Positions 1 to 10,140 of a stretch of 64,000 nucleotides of DNA are shown in pieces. The position numbers and the translations under genes were made by a program. How positions within the stretch are numbered: position 1 is the stretch's first letter; every line of letters starts with the position of its first letter. The stretch is from CAUZIZ01 sp965218775 (GTDB lineage: Bacteria > Acidobacteriota > UBA6911 > RPQK01 > JAJDTT01), in contig CBDCLS010000005.1 of assembly GCA_965218775.1 (NCBI GenBank), positions 1,240,001 through 1,304,000 of the forward strand, in the 5' to 3' direction. A model generated the notes under the pieces. It had not been told where the DNA came from. It saw only the letters and a list, made by a program, of their open reading frames with translations, and did not search any database.

Positions 1-191
1 ATTGACATGGGACGTCGCACCCAGGATGCGGCTCTGGAACTCTCTCTGCAGCCCCGTGTTCAAGGCCAGGGCGATGTTCAAGGCCAGCACCCCTGCCATC
101 ACCCCGAGGACCGATACCAGGGTAACTACAGAAACTACCGCCTGTTTGCGATGAGCGCGGAGATACCGAAAGGCAACGAAAAGCTCAAATC

Positions 192-195
<4 letters not shown>
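1..195 (-). CDS. LolC/LolE-type lipoprotein-releasing permease, N-terminal part
   Basis: These are the first 65 codons of a gene that runs off the left edge. The protein starts MRFELFVAFRYLRAHRKQ, then has one long hydrophobic segment at about residues 20-48, then GLQREFQSRILGATSHV. A short basic lead, a first membrane helix and a periplasmic LQ.EFQ.RILGA segment are the N-terminal pattern of LolC/LolE, the inner-membrane permease that hands lipoproteins to LolA. Its ATG overlaps the lysS stop as ATGA, so the two are translationally coupled. Whether it is LolC or LolE cannot be told from this piece. Confidence 0.8.
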
Positions 196-1668
<1,473 letters not shown>

Positions 1669-1685
<17 letters not shown>

Positions 1686-2106
1686 GGTCCTGTGGCTCCT
1701 CTGATTGGCTCTCCAGCTGGGTCCGAATCGTGTCCAGGATACCGTTCACGAACTCCGAGGATCGTTCGGTCCCGTACTTTCTGGCAATCTCAACCGCCTC
1801 ATTGATAACCACGACCTTGGGTGTCTCTAGAAACAGAAACTCCGTGACACCCAGACGAAGCACATTGCGATCCACTGCAGCGATGCGCTCCAAGCGCCAG
1901 CGGTCTGTGTTCCGACTGATAAGGTCATCGACGGTGGAGCGACTCTCGAAGGACTTGAGGAAAAGAAGGTCGGCAAACTGACGGAGTTTGTCCGGAGCCG
2001 TGTGGGACGTCCAGAACATCTCTTCTACTTTCGCTGCTGAATCTTGAGTCAGATCCTGCTGAAACAACATTTGCAGAGCCAGCTCTCGGGCTTTTCGTCG
2101 ACTCAT
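1669..2106 (-). CDS. nusB: transcription antitermination factor NusB
   Basis: The 145-residue protein begins MSRRKARELALQMLFQQDL, the typical NusB start, and has the conserved segments DRNVLRLGVTEFLF and VVINEAVEIARKYGTE. NusB joins NusE (S10) on boxA RNA during rRNA antitermination. Length and all-helical character fit the family. It sits between ribH and lysS; ribH-nusB adjacency is common in bacteria. The 206 bases separating it from ribH hold an imperfect inverted repeat. Confidence 0.95.
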
Positions 2107-2147
2107 TGCGAAAGAATCTCCAGAAACAAGCTACCCTCAGGCATCGA

Positions 2148-2310
2148 GTTCCAAGATACAAGAAACAAGATACAAACAAATTCCAAGCACCAAGCTTCAA
2201 GACAAACTCGCATACTCCTCAGACCTGACAGGAAGACGGATTCCGATCTTGAAACTCGTTTGTTTCTTGGGATTTGGAATTTGGTATTTGTTTGTATCTT
2301 GTATCTTTGG
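2148..2310. repeat. imperfect inverted repeat rich in ATACAAG-type words
   Basis: The left part (2148-2206) contains CAAGATACAAGAAACAAG, ATACAAACAAATTCCAA and similar words. The right part (2245-2310) reads back as their complement (TTTGTTTGTATCTTG, TTGGAATTTGG). The two arms can fold into a long, imperfect stem between ribH and nusB. It has no coding potential and its base composition is AT-rich compared with the genes on either side. Confidence 0.7.
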
Positions 2311-2312
2311 AT

Positions 2313-2807
2313 TTATTTCTTTATTTGGGTGGCCAGACTCATCATTTCCAGCAAGCTCAACGCAGCATCCGTGCCCTTGTTCCCGTGCTTCAACCCGGCT
2401 CGATTGATCGCTTGCTGCTCGTTCTCCGCCGTGACCAGGCCATAGCTCACGGGGATATTGAATTTCAGGCTGACCTCCCCAATTGCCCCTGTCACCTGTC
2501 TGGCAAGGTACTCGTAGTGACCCGTTTCACCTCGAATCAAGGCGCCAACACATACGATTCCCCCGTACTTTCCGGTTTGAGCCAACAGCTGAGCGGCGAA
2601 AGCAAGCTCGAAGCTTCCAGGAACCTGGACTACCGTAATCTGGTCATCCTTCACCCCGGATCGAGCCAACCCGTCCAAGGCTCCCTGAAGCAGACGATCG
2701 GTTACCATCTGATTGAAGCGGCTGACTACAATTCCAATCTCTGATGCATCGGCGTCCAGTCTACCCGTCAGTCTTTCCACCGTTGTCTCTCCCCTCGATC
2801 TTACCAT
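2313..2807 (-). CDS. ribH: 6,7-dimethyl-8-ribityllumazine synthase
   Basis: The 164-residue protein catalyses the penultimate step of riboflavin synthesis, joining 5-amino-6-ribitylaminouracil with 3,4-dihydroxybutanone phosphate. Visible family motifs are IGIVVSRFNQMVTDRLLQGA, VPGSFELAFAAQ, VCVGALIRGETGHYEYL with the catalytic-histidine region, VSYGLVTAENEQQAINRAG and HGNKGTDAAL. The true start may be MVRSRGETT or a codon a few residues later. It is the first gene of the block leading to nusB and lysS. Confidence 0.96.
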   Translation of the reverse strand: MVRSRGETTVERLTGRLDADASEIGIVVSRFNQMVTDRLLQGALDGLARSGVKDDQITVVQVPGSFELAFAAQLLAQTGKYGGIVCVGALIRGETGHYEYLARQVTGAIGEVSLKFNIPVSYGLVTAENEQQAINRAGLKHGNKGTDAALSLLEMMSLATQIKK

Positions 2808-2855
2808 CGAGCATGTTCGTCGTCGCGGTCCTGCTTGCAGTGGTGCAGCCTTCCA

Positions 2856-3644
2856 TCACTGACCTTCGAAGCGCGCGGCCCTCTTCTCCAGAAAGGCCTG
2901 GACCCCTTCTTTCATGTCTTCGCTGGCGCAAGCCGTCCCGAACAAAGCCGATTCCAGAGACAGCCCAGCCTGTAGAGACATCTCCAAACCCCGGTTCACT
3001 GCCTCAATAGCATAACGTATCGCCAGAGGAGCATTGACACCGATCCTGGCCGCCAGCCGTCGACAAAACGGATCCAGATCAGCAGCCGCGACCACATGGT
3101 TGACCAGGCCAACTCGATGAGCTTCGGCGGCATCGATCTGATCCCCACACAATAACATCTCCAGAGCAGTTCCCGATCCCAACAGGCGTGAGAGTCTTTG
3201 GGTCCCACCATAACCTGGGATGAGGCCAAGTTTGACCTCGGGCAGCCCGAATCGAGCACCCTCGGACGCAACTCTCAAGTGGCAAGCAAGAGCCAGCTCG
3301 CAGCCGCCCCCCAGACAGTACCCTCGAATCGACGCGATGACGGCCTTGGAGCCGTTCTCAATTTGATCGAAGACCGCCTGGCCCCGCGAGGAGAAGGCCG
3401 CCCCCGAAGCAGCATCGAGCCGGTCCAGTTCCTTGATGTCGGCCCCAGCCGAGAAGGCACGGTCGCCAGCCCCTTGTATGACGACCACCTTGACTTCTTG
3501 ATCCTCCTGCAAATGAACAAAGACCTCTCCCAGCTCACCCAGGGTCTCCAGGTTCAGGACATTCATTCCGCGCGCCCGGTCGATCGTCAGAAGGGCGATT
3601 CCCCCACTAACCTCCAAACGCAGGTTCTGGTATTCCGGCACCAA
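2856..3644 (-). CDS. enoyl-CoA hydratase/isomerase family protein
   Basis: The 262-residue crotonase-fold protein has FSAGADIKEL (oxyanion-hole region), the family signature around IRGYCLGGGCELALACHLRVA and FGLPEVKLGLIPGYGGTQRL with the usual catalytic-glutamate position. Substrate cannot be read from sequence; a role in fatty-acid beta-oxidation or amino-acid catabolism is likely. No other beta-oxidation gene is nearby. Its upstream side is occupied by short mobile elements, so its promoter may lie in or be affected by them. Confidence 0.93.
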   Translation of the reverse strand: MVPEYQNLRLEVSGGIALLTIDRARGMNVLNLETLGELGEVFVHLQEDQEVKVVVIQGAGDRAFSAGADIKELDRLDAASGAAFSSRGQAVFDQIENGSKAVIASIRGYCLGGGCELALACHLRVASEGARFGLPEVKLGLIPGYGGTQRLSRLLGSGTALEMLLCGDQIDAAEAHRVGLVNHVVAAADLDPFCRRLAARIGVNAPLAIRYAIEAVNRGLEMSLQAGLSLESALFGTACASEDMKEGVQAFLEKRAARFEGQ

Positions 3645-3680
3645 AGACCCCTTCGGCTCCTATGCTCGAAAATGTACTAA

Positions 3681-3941
3681 GGGTCTGTCAGGAAGTAACC
3701 GCTACACTTTGCTGGGGTCCCCAGGTACGCTGGCTAGGCGCGAGCGACGCGCATACCCGCTGCGGTATGTAAGGAGCGAGTAACAACGCCCGTGCCTGCG
3801 GACCCCAGCCCGCAGGGGCGCGGCGGCGCGGGGGCATCTGCTTTGTTGCCGCTCCTGGAAGATGCACAGCGGCATCGCCTGCGTCCCATCTGCCCCCACG
3901 GCGCTCGCGCCAAAGTGCATCGGTTACTTCCTGACAGACCC
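3681..3941. mobile_element. non-coding element family A, copy 1 (MITE-like)
   Basis: A 261-bp non-coding element bounded by terminal inverted repeats starting GGGTCTGTCAGGAAGTAACC, with TAA on both sides (3678-3680 and 3942-3944) as a likely 3-bp target duplication. The interior is GC-rich and contains the palindrome CATACCCGCTGCGGTATG at 3752-3769. A second, inverted copy lies at 5441-5715. No transposase with these ends is in the window. The 3-bp T-W-A duplication is reminiscent of IS5-type or ISAzo13-type elements, but that assignment is inference. Confidence 0.85.
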
Positions 3942-4004
3942 TAAACACGTACCTTATACCTCACCGGTGCGCCCTTGGCCACACCGAATACTGTCTGGGC
4001 TCAG

Positions 4005-4273
4005 TACACTGGAACGTAAATACGGCAACGTTTGTGGCGAGTGCGACGGGTCGAGTTCGCGAAGCGACGACGAACGCCATGCCTTGCCATAGTGGAGAAG
4101 GCGCGACAAAGAAATCGGTGCGTCCCGTCGCCACCCGGAGGGCAGATGGGGGTTGCGGACGATCTCTGCGTTCGTCGTCGTCGAAGATGGCCAAGCATCG
4201 TCTTCCTCCTCCTGCCTTGATCTCGCCTCGCAAGCCCCATCTGCAAACGTTGCCGTATTGACGTTCCAGTGTA
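4005..4273. mobile_element. non-coding element family B, copy 1
   Basis: A 269-bp element with about 30-bp terminal arms that pair with each other with one mismatch. It is flanked by CTCAG (4000-4004) and CTTAG (4274-4278). The outer part reads TACACTGGAACGT and the inner part GGCAACGTTTG. The interior contains ATGCCTTGCCAT (4079-4090), a small hairpin. It is about 75% alike in its interior to the copy at 10608-10877 (estimated by eye), while the arms differ between copies. Short open frames inside are artefacts of high GC. Confidence 0.85.
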
Positions 4274-4277
4274 CTTA

Positions 4278-4458
4278 GGGTTCGCGCAAGAATAACTTGG
4301 CAGAGGTGGCGCTCAGATTTGCGCCAGATTTGGTCGCGAACGATTGAGCGAAACCGCAGGCGTAGCCAGGTCTACGTTGAGGATTTCGCGATTGAGGAGC
4401 GGCCGAAGATGGTGTGAATCTGAGATGCCAGAATGCCAAGTTATTTTTGCGCGAGCCC
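4278..4458. mobile_element. non-coding element family C, copy 1 (ISAzo13-type ends)
   Basis: A 181-bp element with ends GGGTTCGCGCAAGAATAACT and, from the other side, GGGCTCGCGCAAAAATAACT. It is flanked by TTA on both sides (4275-4277 and 4459-4461). The right TTA is the complement of the stop codon of the phosphatidyltransferase gene. The ends match those of the ISAzo13-type transposon at 42334-44271, which also duplicates TTA, so that element or a relative is the likely source of transposase. The interior has the hairpin CGTAGCCAGGTCTACG at 4361-4376. It is inserted exactly next to family B copy 1. Confidence 0.88.
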
Positions 4459-5097
4459 TTAGCCATATGATTCCTTCTTTACCCTCCTCAGCAGCTTAAC
4501 GTAGGAACGTAGGCAATCAAGCAATAGGATGACGGAGAATATCGAAGAGACGTGGCTCAGATAGTTGTGGTTGGAGAACACGAACACCAGGAATGTAGCG
4601 TATGACAGTCCGATCACCAGGTTGGGCAACATGAGGAAGCCCCCCGTGTATCTGAATTGCTCCCAGGACTCTAGCTCGGCCACTCGGTTGACCGTCCGAA
4701 GGCAGAAAGAGAGGGCAACCACGTAGACATAAATCACGCCGACCAAAGGACTGGCTAGCCGAGCGTAGACGATTCCAACGATGAACAGCGTAAACCGGAG
4801 ATTGTCACAAATGATGTCGGTCAGCTTGCCCTCGTTGGAGCTCAGCTTCTGGTATCTTGATAGCGGTCCGTCGATCAGATCAATCAGGGTCCCCAGCGCC
4901 AAGCATGCCGCAGCAGCAATCAAATCTCTTGGGATAAAGAAGACAAATAGAACAATCAGCAGGACCCCTAGATGGCTCAGCATCGTAGGCCCGAGCCTCA
5001 TGAGAGAAAGCACTTTCATGAGTGGCAAGAGCATACGATCTCGCCCTCTTGCCCAGCGGTCGTAATGCCTTTGCCTGCGATCCCTGAAAGTAATCAT
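4459..5097 (-). CDS. CDP-alcohol phosphatidyltransferase family membrane protein
   Basis: The 212-residue protein has about five to six hydrophobic segments and an intact CDP-OH signature, D-G-x2-S-R-x8-G-x3-D-x3-D, in DGPLSRYQKLSSNEGKLTD plus IICD (about residues 76-99). The usual AR is SR here. Enzymes of this family join a CDP-activated lipid or polyol to an alcohol at the membrane; the acceptor is not readable. ATG at 5097 is preferred over the in-frame GTG one codon upstream. The stop codon TAA coincides with the TTA target duplication of the adjoining element. Confidence 0.85.
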   Translation of the reverse strand: MITFRDRRQRHYDRWARGRDRMLLPLMKVLSLMRLGPTMLSHLGVLLIVLFVFFIPRDLIAAAACLALGTLIDLIDGPLSRYQKLSSNEGKLTDIICDNLRFTLFIVGIVYARLASPLVGVIYVYVVALSFCLRTVNRVAELESWEQFRYTGGFLMLPNLVIGLSYATFLVFVFSNHNYLSHVSSIFSVILLLDCLRSYVKLLRRVKKESYG

Positions 5098-5440
5098 CAC
5101 CTGAAGAACAACCTGGACAATCGCTGGTTCACCCGACAGAGAGAGACGACAAAGGCCTCCAGTAGCTCGTAGTCAAAAGGTCAGAGAGCACTCCCATGTC
5201 CCAGGCGGTCTGGCGACCAATTCGACTGGGATACCCCGCGGCCGAGTGTGAGGAATCCACGCTCTTCCGGCCCCGCCAGATGGCCGCTCTCTATCGTTGT
5301 ACACCTGCTCGGGAAGGTCAAGGAGCAGAGGGCAAAAGGGTTTTGGCTATGGAACCTGGACACGATCCGGTCGCATCGCCAGATGGGAGTGAGAATGGGC
5401 GAGACTACGCTGGCGTCCCTTGTCTCTGCCCTGGCCCTAA
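5098..5440. other. intergenic stretch without recognisable gene
   Basis: About 340 bases separate the phosphatidyltransferase start from family A copy 2. Open frames exist on both strands but none has a recognisable motif, a convincing ribosome binding site or a partner. It may contain the promoter of the phosphatidyltransferase gene. Confidence 0.5.
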
Positions 5441-5715
5441 GGGTCTGTCAGGAAGGAACCGATGCACTTTGGCGCGAGCGCCGTGGGGGCAGATGGGAGG
5501 CGCCGCGACGCAGGCGATGCCGCTGCGCATCTTCCAGGAACGGCAACAAAGCAGATGCCCCCGCGCCGGCGCGCCCCTGCGGGCTGGGGTCCGCAGGCAC
5601 GCTGGCGTTGTTACTCGCTCCTTACATACCGCACAGCGGGTATGCGCGTCGCTCGCGCCTAGCCAGCGTACCTGGGGACCCCAGCAAAGTATATCGGTTA
5701 CTTCCTGACAGACCC
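5441..5715. mobile_element. non-coding element family A, copy 2 (inverted relative to copy 1)
   Basis: A 275-bp element with the same ends as the copy at 3681-3941, flanked by TAA on both sides (5438-5440 and 5716-5718). The complement of copy 1 aligns along its whole length with small indels. The internal palindrome is CATACCGCACAGCGGGTATG at 5625-5644, an altered but still self-complementary version of the copy 1 palindrome. Confidence 0.85.
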
Positions 5716-5735
5716 TAAGTCGAGCCAAGGGCTCG

Positions 5736-5946
5736 GTACCTGTTTAGCGCCCACCCTTGCCTTTGCCCGTGCCCTTGCCCGTGCCCGGACTTGGTTCCTC
5801 GATACATCCATTGGCAAACCCTGTCAGCAGTGACGAGTCCAGACCTTCTCTGATTCGCTCGCTGTACATCACCAACTGTGCCAGGTTTCGAGTGCCCAGG
5901 AATCTCCGGGCACGGGCAAAGGCAAGGGTGGGCGCTAAACAGGTAC
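5736..5946. repeat. 39-bp perfect inverted repeat around a 133-bp spacer
   Basis: Arms 5736-5774 and 5908-5946 are exact reverse complements over 39 bases. They start GTACCTGTTTAGCGCCCACC and run into CTTGCCTTTGCCCGTGCCC. The inner GGGCACGGGCAAAGGCAAGG word recurs at about 16793-16823 and in altered form at 53514-53543, so it is a dispersed repeat. The spacer has no recognised content. It resembles a non-autonomous transposable element, but no target duplication is clear. Confidence 0.7.
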
Positions 5947-6089
5947 AAGGGCTCGACAGAAGAGCGCTTCGGCCCGGAGAATGAAGCTACGTTCGTGAAT
6001 GAAGTTTCAGGTCAGTGGGGCCTCAGCTGCGCTGCCCCATTCGGGAAAGAAACTTTGGCACCAACAGACGGCAGTGATTGCCCGAATCC

Positions 6090-6165
6090 TTCGAAATTCG
6101 CTTGTTCGATATTCTGCGGTTTAGCATTTATCGGTTGCCTTCTCCAGAGCAAGGAAAAAGGCTAG
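6090..6165. repeat. hairpin repeat family D, left half cut by IS1380 copy 1
   Basis: This begins TTCGAAATTCGCTTGTTCGA and runs to the IS insertion point. Its right half continues after the IS at 7860-7897 with AACCGTAGAACACCGAACAT. The intact unit is about 115 bp with arms around TTCTGCGGTT and AACCGCAGAA. Other copies lie at 7913-8027, 22156-22269 and 22285-22399. Confidence 0.75.
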
Positions 6166-7855
6166 CCCGGATTTCTCAAGGATAAGAAAAAGCAGTCAGC
6201 TCAATGTGGTATAAAGTCTGTGTTAACAAAGACTTAACAAACACAAGGAGCTGACTACTATGACGACAGAGTGTATCGCTTCTAAGCTGGAGTTTCAAGG
6301 GCTGGAGGGTCGCCGAGTCGAGGCAGAATTCAACGGGGGACAGATCACTTCAGACGCCGGAGGGTTGCTGTTACGGGAGGTGGAGAACCGCTATGGGTTC
6401 ATTCGCGGCTTGGCCGCCTGCTTTGGGGACCGGCGGGATCCTCGCTTCACCGAGTTCAGTGTGGAGGATCTGGTGGGGCAGCGGATTTATGGACTGGCCT
6501 TGGGCTATGAGGATCTCAACGATCATGAGGAGCTACGGACGGATCCGCTGATGGCGGTGTTGGTCGGCAAGGAAGATCCCTTGGGGAGGGATCGGCGAGC
6601 GGAAGCGGATCGGGGCAAGGCGTGTGCGGGCAAGAGCACACTCAATCGTTTGGAGTTGTCCTCGGTGACGCAGGATAAATATCGCAAGACGCCGGTGGAT
6701 GAAGCGGCGGTGGAAGCATTTTTGGTGGAGCAGTTCATTCGGGTGCGAGGCGGGAAACCCAAGGAGCTGGTGTTGGACCTGGATGCGACGGATGATCCGC
6801 TGCACGGAGAGCAGGAGGGTCGTTTCTACCATGGCTACTACCGGTGTTACTGCTACCTGCCCCTGTATGTGTTTTGCGAGGGGTATGTGCTGGGGGCGAA
6901 GCTGCGGGTGTCGAATCTGGATGGCTCCGAAGGAGCGGTCCAGGAGATGGAGCGGATCGTGGGACAACTGCGGGCGAAGTGGCCGAAGGTCCGCATTACG
7001 CTGCGGGCGGACAGCAGCTTTGCGCGCGAGGCGTTGATGAAATGGTGTGAGGAGCATCGAGTGGATTACGTCTTCGGTCTGGCCCGCAATCAGCGCTTAG
7101 AGGGGACCCTGGAGTCGGAGCTGGAACAGGCCCAGGCGCTTCAACAAGCGAGCGGCAGCAGCGCCCGAGTCTATAAGGACTTTCGTTACCAGACGCACAA
7201 GAGCTGGAGTCAAGAGCGGCGAGTGGTGGGCAAGGCCGAGTCCACGGGTAAGGGATCCAATCCCCGCTTTGTCGTCACCTCGCTGGGAGCGAAGCGGTGG
7301 CCCGCCCAAAAGCTGTACGAGCAGCTGTACTGCGCGCGAGGGGAGGCGGAGAATCGGATCAAGGAACAGCAGCTGGAGCTGTTTGCCGATCGGACCTCGA
7401 CGCACCTCATCAAGAGCAATCAGCTGCGGTTGTGGTTCTCCTCGGTGGCCTATAATCTGCTGCACACGTTGAGGCGTGTCGCTTTGAAGGGGACCCAGTG
7501 GGCGAAGGCGCAATGCCAGACAATTCGCCTCAAACTGTTGAAGATAGGAGGCCAGATTCGGGTCAGTGTCCGGCGGGTGAGTCTGTCCTTGAGCGAGGGT
7601 TATCCTTACCAAGCACTCTATGCCCAAGCCTTGGCCCAGCTTCAACAGCTCGGTTGAGCCAAGGAAAGTCGGAAATCCCAGCCGTCTGCAACTGAGGCGC
7701 CTGAGGTGTGTCTGAAAAACCGGTTTTCCGCGCTCGACACAGGCCTCACGACGCCTGTCGTACTCTGCACCGCCCTCAGCGGCGCCTTTGACCCAGACCG
7801 GCGTCGAGAAATCGACTAAAATCGCCCTTTCGGCTTTCTCCTTGAGAAATCCGGG
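6166..7855 (+). mobile_element. IS1380-family insertion sequence, copy 1
   Basis: A 1690-bp element with ends CCCGGATTTCTCAAGGAT and its complement near 7838-7855. It is flanked by CTAG at 6162-6165 and 7856-7859, a 4-bp target duplication. It carries one intact transposase gene. Four copies are present in the window, all at CTAG; this one interrupts a non-coding hairpin repeat (family D). Confidence 0.95.
6260..7657 (+). CDS. IS1380-family transposase (copy 1)
   Basis: The 465-residue DDE transposase has candidate acidic residues in LVLDLDATDDPLHGEQEG and ITLRADSSFAREAL, and the C-terminal RGEAENRIKEQQLELFADR block typical of IS1380. An AAGGAG ribosome binding site precedes the ATG. It differs from copy 3 at two positions seen by eye (GAKLRV versus GSKLRV, AESTGK versus AEYTGK). 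Copies 2 and 4 form a second, slightly different type. Confidence 0.95.
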   Translation: MTTECIASKLEFQGLEGRRVEAEFNGGQITSDAGGLLLREVENRYGFIRGLAACFGDRRDPRFTEFSVEDLVGQRIYGLALGYEDLNDHEELRTDPLMAVLVGKEDPLGRDRRAEADRGKACAGKSTLNRLELSSVTQDKYRKTPVDEAAVEAFLVEQFIRVRGGKPKELVLDLDATDDPLHGEQEGRFYHGYYRCYCYLPLYVFCEGYVLGAKLRVSNLDGSEGAVQEMERIVGQLRAKWPKVRITLRADSSFAREALMKWCEEHRVDYVFGLARNQRLEGTLESELEQAQALQQASGSSARVYKDFRYQTHKSWSQERRVVGKAESTGKGSNPRFVVTSLGAKRWPAQKLYEQLYCARGEAENRIKEQQLELFADRTSTHLIKSNQLRLWFSSVAYNLLHTLRRVALKGTQWAKAQCQTIRLKLLKIGGQIRVSVRRVSLSLSEGYPYQALYAQALAQLQQLG

Positions 7856-7859
7856 CTAG

Positions 7860-8027
7860 ATCACAAACCGTAGAACACCGAACATGCGAACGCCGAACCG
7901 TCTTGCTTAGCCTTCGAAATTCGCTTGTTCGATATTCTGCGGTTCAGCATTCATCGGTTGCCTCCTCCAGAACCAAGGGAAAAGGCTAAATCACAAACCG
8001 CAGAACACCGAACATGCGAACTCCGAA
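7860..8027. repeat. hairpin repeat family D: right half of a split copy plus one full copy
   Basis: 7860-7897 is the right half of the copy cut by the IS. A spacer CCGTCTTGCTTAGCC follows, then a full copy at 7913-8027. The same two-copy layout with nearly the same spacer occurs at 22156-22399. It lies just downstream of ptsI and has no coding potential. Confidence 0.75.
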
Positions 8028-8076
8028 GTCGGGCGCAGTGGTGAAGTTCCAGATCAGGAAGAGGCTGGGCCGGCCC

Positions 8077-9852
8077 TTATCCTTGGAGCAGAGTTGCGGG
8101 GGCACCCTGGACAAGCTGCTGCAGATGTCTCAGCCGCCGATCTACAAAAGCCTCGACGTCCCTGATTGTCGTCAACTCCAGCAGCTGATCCACCGTCCGG
8201 CTGGCCTCTTCGTATCCGACGTTTCGAATAGCCTTCTTGAGCACGGGAATTGAGAACGGATTCATGGACAGGTGTTGGAAGCCCATCCCGATCAGCAGAT
8301 AGGCATAGAGTGGATGAGCGGCGATTTCACCGCAGACAAAGGTCATCCGGCGATTGGCCTCGGCCACCCGGGCAATGCGCGCCAGGCTCTTGAGAACAGC
8401 CGGGTGCAGGGGATTGAACAAATAGGACATCTCTTCGCTGGATCGGTCGGCCGCCAGCGTGTATTGAATGAGATCGTTGCTTCCTACTGATAGGAGGTCA
8501 GCGTGGACGCAGAGATCCTCGAGTGTCATGAGGGCCGAAGGAACTTCGATCATGATTCCCACCTCGACAGGCTCTTCCCGAGTCGAAGCACCAGCGGCCA
8601 GCTCAGCCTCCACCTCGCGGATCAACTGCTTGCCCTCGATCAGCTCGTCGACACTCGAAACCATGGGGAGAACGATCTTCAAGTTGCCGTGGGCTCGGGC
8701 TCTGAGGATGGCACGCACCTGGGTCTTGAAAATGGCGGGATGCTTGAGGCTGAGGCGAATACCCCGCAAACCCAAAAAGTCGTCCCCGGTGATCGGTGAA
8801 TCCGACCGATCACGCTCCCTGGCTAGGTCGAGGGTGCGGACCAGGGCTGGCCGCTCTCCGGTCGTTTCTGCCAGGTTCTTGTAAATCAGAAACTGCTCTT
8901 CTTCGTTGGCAACATGTTCCTTGCTCATCAAATGGATAAACTCGGAACGAAATAAGCCAATCCCTTCCGCACCCAAGCGCAGCGCAGTGGGAACTTCGCT
9001 GTCCATCTCGGTGTTGGCATAGACCGAGATACCGCGCCCGTCGGAAGTCACACAGGGGGAGGTATCACCCTTCAAAACAAGAGTCTGTCTGCGCTCTGTC
9101 TCTCGACGAACTTCGAAGTCGCGCTTCGCCCTCGGCGAGGGATGGACATAGGCGACACCTTCGGTTCCATCCAGGATGACCGAATCACCTGTTCGAATCA
9201 GCTGCTCCAACCCTTCGATCCCGGAGACCACCGGTATCTGGTAGAAGCGAGAAATAATGGTGACATGGGAAGTGTGCCCTCCCCGGGTAGAAAGCAGCCC
9301 TTTGACTTTGCCAAGCGGATAGTCGGAAAGATTGGACAAACTGATCTCGGCTGCGACCAGGATTAGATCCTCAGGCAGGTCTTCTTCCCGTCTGGCATCC
9401 AGCTCCGTCAGGTTGGCTAGGACTCGATCGGCTACCTCATCCAGGTCGGAACCCCGTTCACGAAAGAAGGGGTCATGGAGGGAGCGGTAGACGGCGAGCC
9501 AATCGTCAGCCACCTCACGCACTGCTCTCTCCGGACTTTCCTGGAGACCGCGAATCTTCTCTTCCACCCGGTCGACGAACTGACGGTCTTCCAGTATCAG
9601 AAGGTGAGCATCAATGACATTGGCGTGCTCCTGCCCGATCTGTTCTACAAAGCGACGTTTGATCCGGCTCAGCTGCTCCTTGGACCTCGCCAAGGCCTCT
9701 CTCAGTCGGAGCAGTTCAGCTGGGACGTCGGCTGCGGGAATGTGAAGTCGGTAGAAGGCAGGACCCTTCTGCTCCACCCTGTAGGCGGTCCCGATTGCGA
9801 CGCCGGCCGAAAGACCGATCCCCGCCAATTCCTTGGGAGGCATGTCTCTCAC
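8077..9852 (-). CDS. ptsI: phosphoenolpyruvate-protein phosphotransferase (PTS enzyme I)
   Basis: The 591-residue enzyme I takes phosphate from PEP and passes it to HPr. It shows the phospho-histidine region GGHTSHVTIISR, the PEP-binding block GAEGIGLFRSEFIHL and the C-terminal active-site region MTFVCGEIAAHP. Length is normal. It starts only three bases after the ptsH stop. With EIIA(Man), HPr and HprK but no EIIB or EIIC nearby, the system looks regulatory rather than for sugar uptake. Confidence 0.97.
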   Translation of the reverse strand: MRDMPPKELAGIGLSAGVAIGTAYRVEQKGPAFYRLHIPAADVPAELLRLREALARSKEQLSRIKRRFVEQIGQEHANVIDAHLLILEDRQFVDRVEEKIRGLQESPERAVREVADDWLAVYRSLHDPFFRERGSDLDEVADRVLANLTELDARREEDLPEDLILVAAEISLSNLSDYPLGKVKGLLSTRGGHTSHVTIISRFYQIPVVSGIEGLEQLIRTGDSVILDGTEGVAYVHPSPRAKRDFEVRRETERRQTLVLKGDTSPCVTSDGRGISVYANTEMDSEVPTALRLGAEGIGLFRSEFIHLMSKEHVANEEEQFLIYKNLAETTGERPALVRTLDLARERDRSDSPITGDDFLGLRGIRLSLKHPAIFKTQVRAILRARAHGNLKIVLPMVSSVDELIEGKQLIREVEAELAAGASTREEPVEVGIMIEVPSALMTLEDLCVHADLLSVGSNDLIQYTLAADRSSEEMSYLFNPLHPAVLKSLARIARVAEANRRMTFVCGEIAAHPLYAYLLIGMGFQHLSMNPFSIPVLKKAIRNVGYEEASRTVDQLLELTTIRDVEAFVDRRLRHLQQLVQGAPATLLQG

Positions 9853-9855
9853 TTA

Positions 9856-10140
9856 CTACTCCCCAAACCTGCCTTTGACCAGATCCACGAGTGCTTTCAT
9901 CGCCTCTCGCTCATCTTTCCCATCTGCGCTGATCTCTATCTCGGTCCCTTGAGAAGCGGCCAGCAGTAGGATCCCCAAGATGCTCTTTGCGTCCACCGCT
10001 CGCGAGGGGTTGCTGGTGGAGAGCTTGATGTCGGCTTCGAACCGCGAAGACATCCGAACCAGTTTCGCGGCCGCGCGGGCGTGAAGCCCCAGGTCATTCT
10101 CGATCCGCACCACTTGTTGAATCACGTTCAAGAAACTCAC
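9856..10140 (-). CDS. ptsH: HPr phosphocarrier protein
   Basis: The 94-residue protein carries NDLGLHARAAAKLVRM with the histidine phosphorylated by enzyme I, and DAKSILGILLLAASQGTEIE, where the serine is the site used by HPr kinase/phosphorylase. Both sites are intact, matching the hprK gene upstream. Its start lies 47 bases inside the end of the EIIA gene, so the two are coupled. The N-terminus MSFLNVIQQV is slightly longer than the family average; a later start is possible. Confidence 0.95.
   Translation of the reverse strand: MSFLNVIQQVVRIENDLGLHARAAAKLVRMSSRFEADIKLSTSNPSRAVDAKSILGILLLAASQGTEIEISADGKDEREAMKALVDLVKGRFGE

Noticed and set aside
4032..4261. Small proteins inside family A and B elements
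   Set aside because: The frames are not kept between copies and have no ribosome binding sites; they result from high GC.
5181..5440. Possible gene upstream of family A copy 2
   Set aside because: Several overlapping frames, none with a motif or start signal; nothing supports one of them.
3681..5715. Composite transposon formed by the two inverted family A copies around the CDP-alcohol gene
   Set aside because: Each copy has its own TAA flanks and no transposase is present, so independent insertions are simpler.
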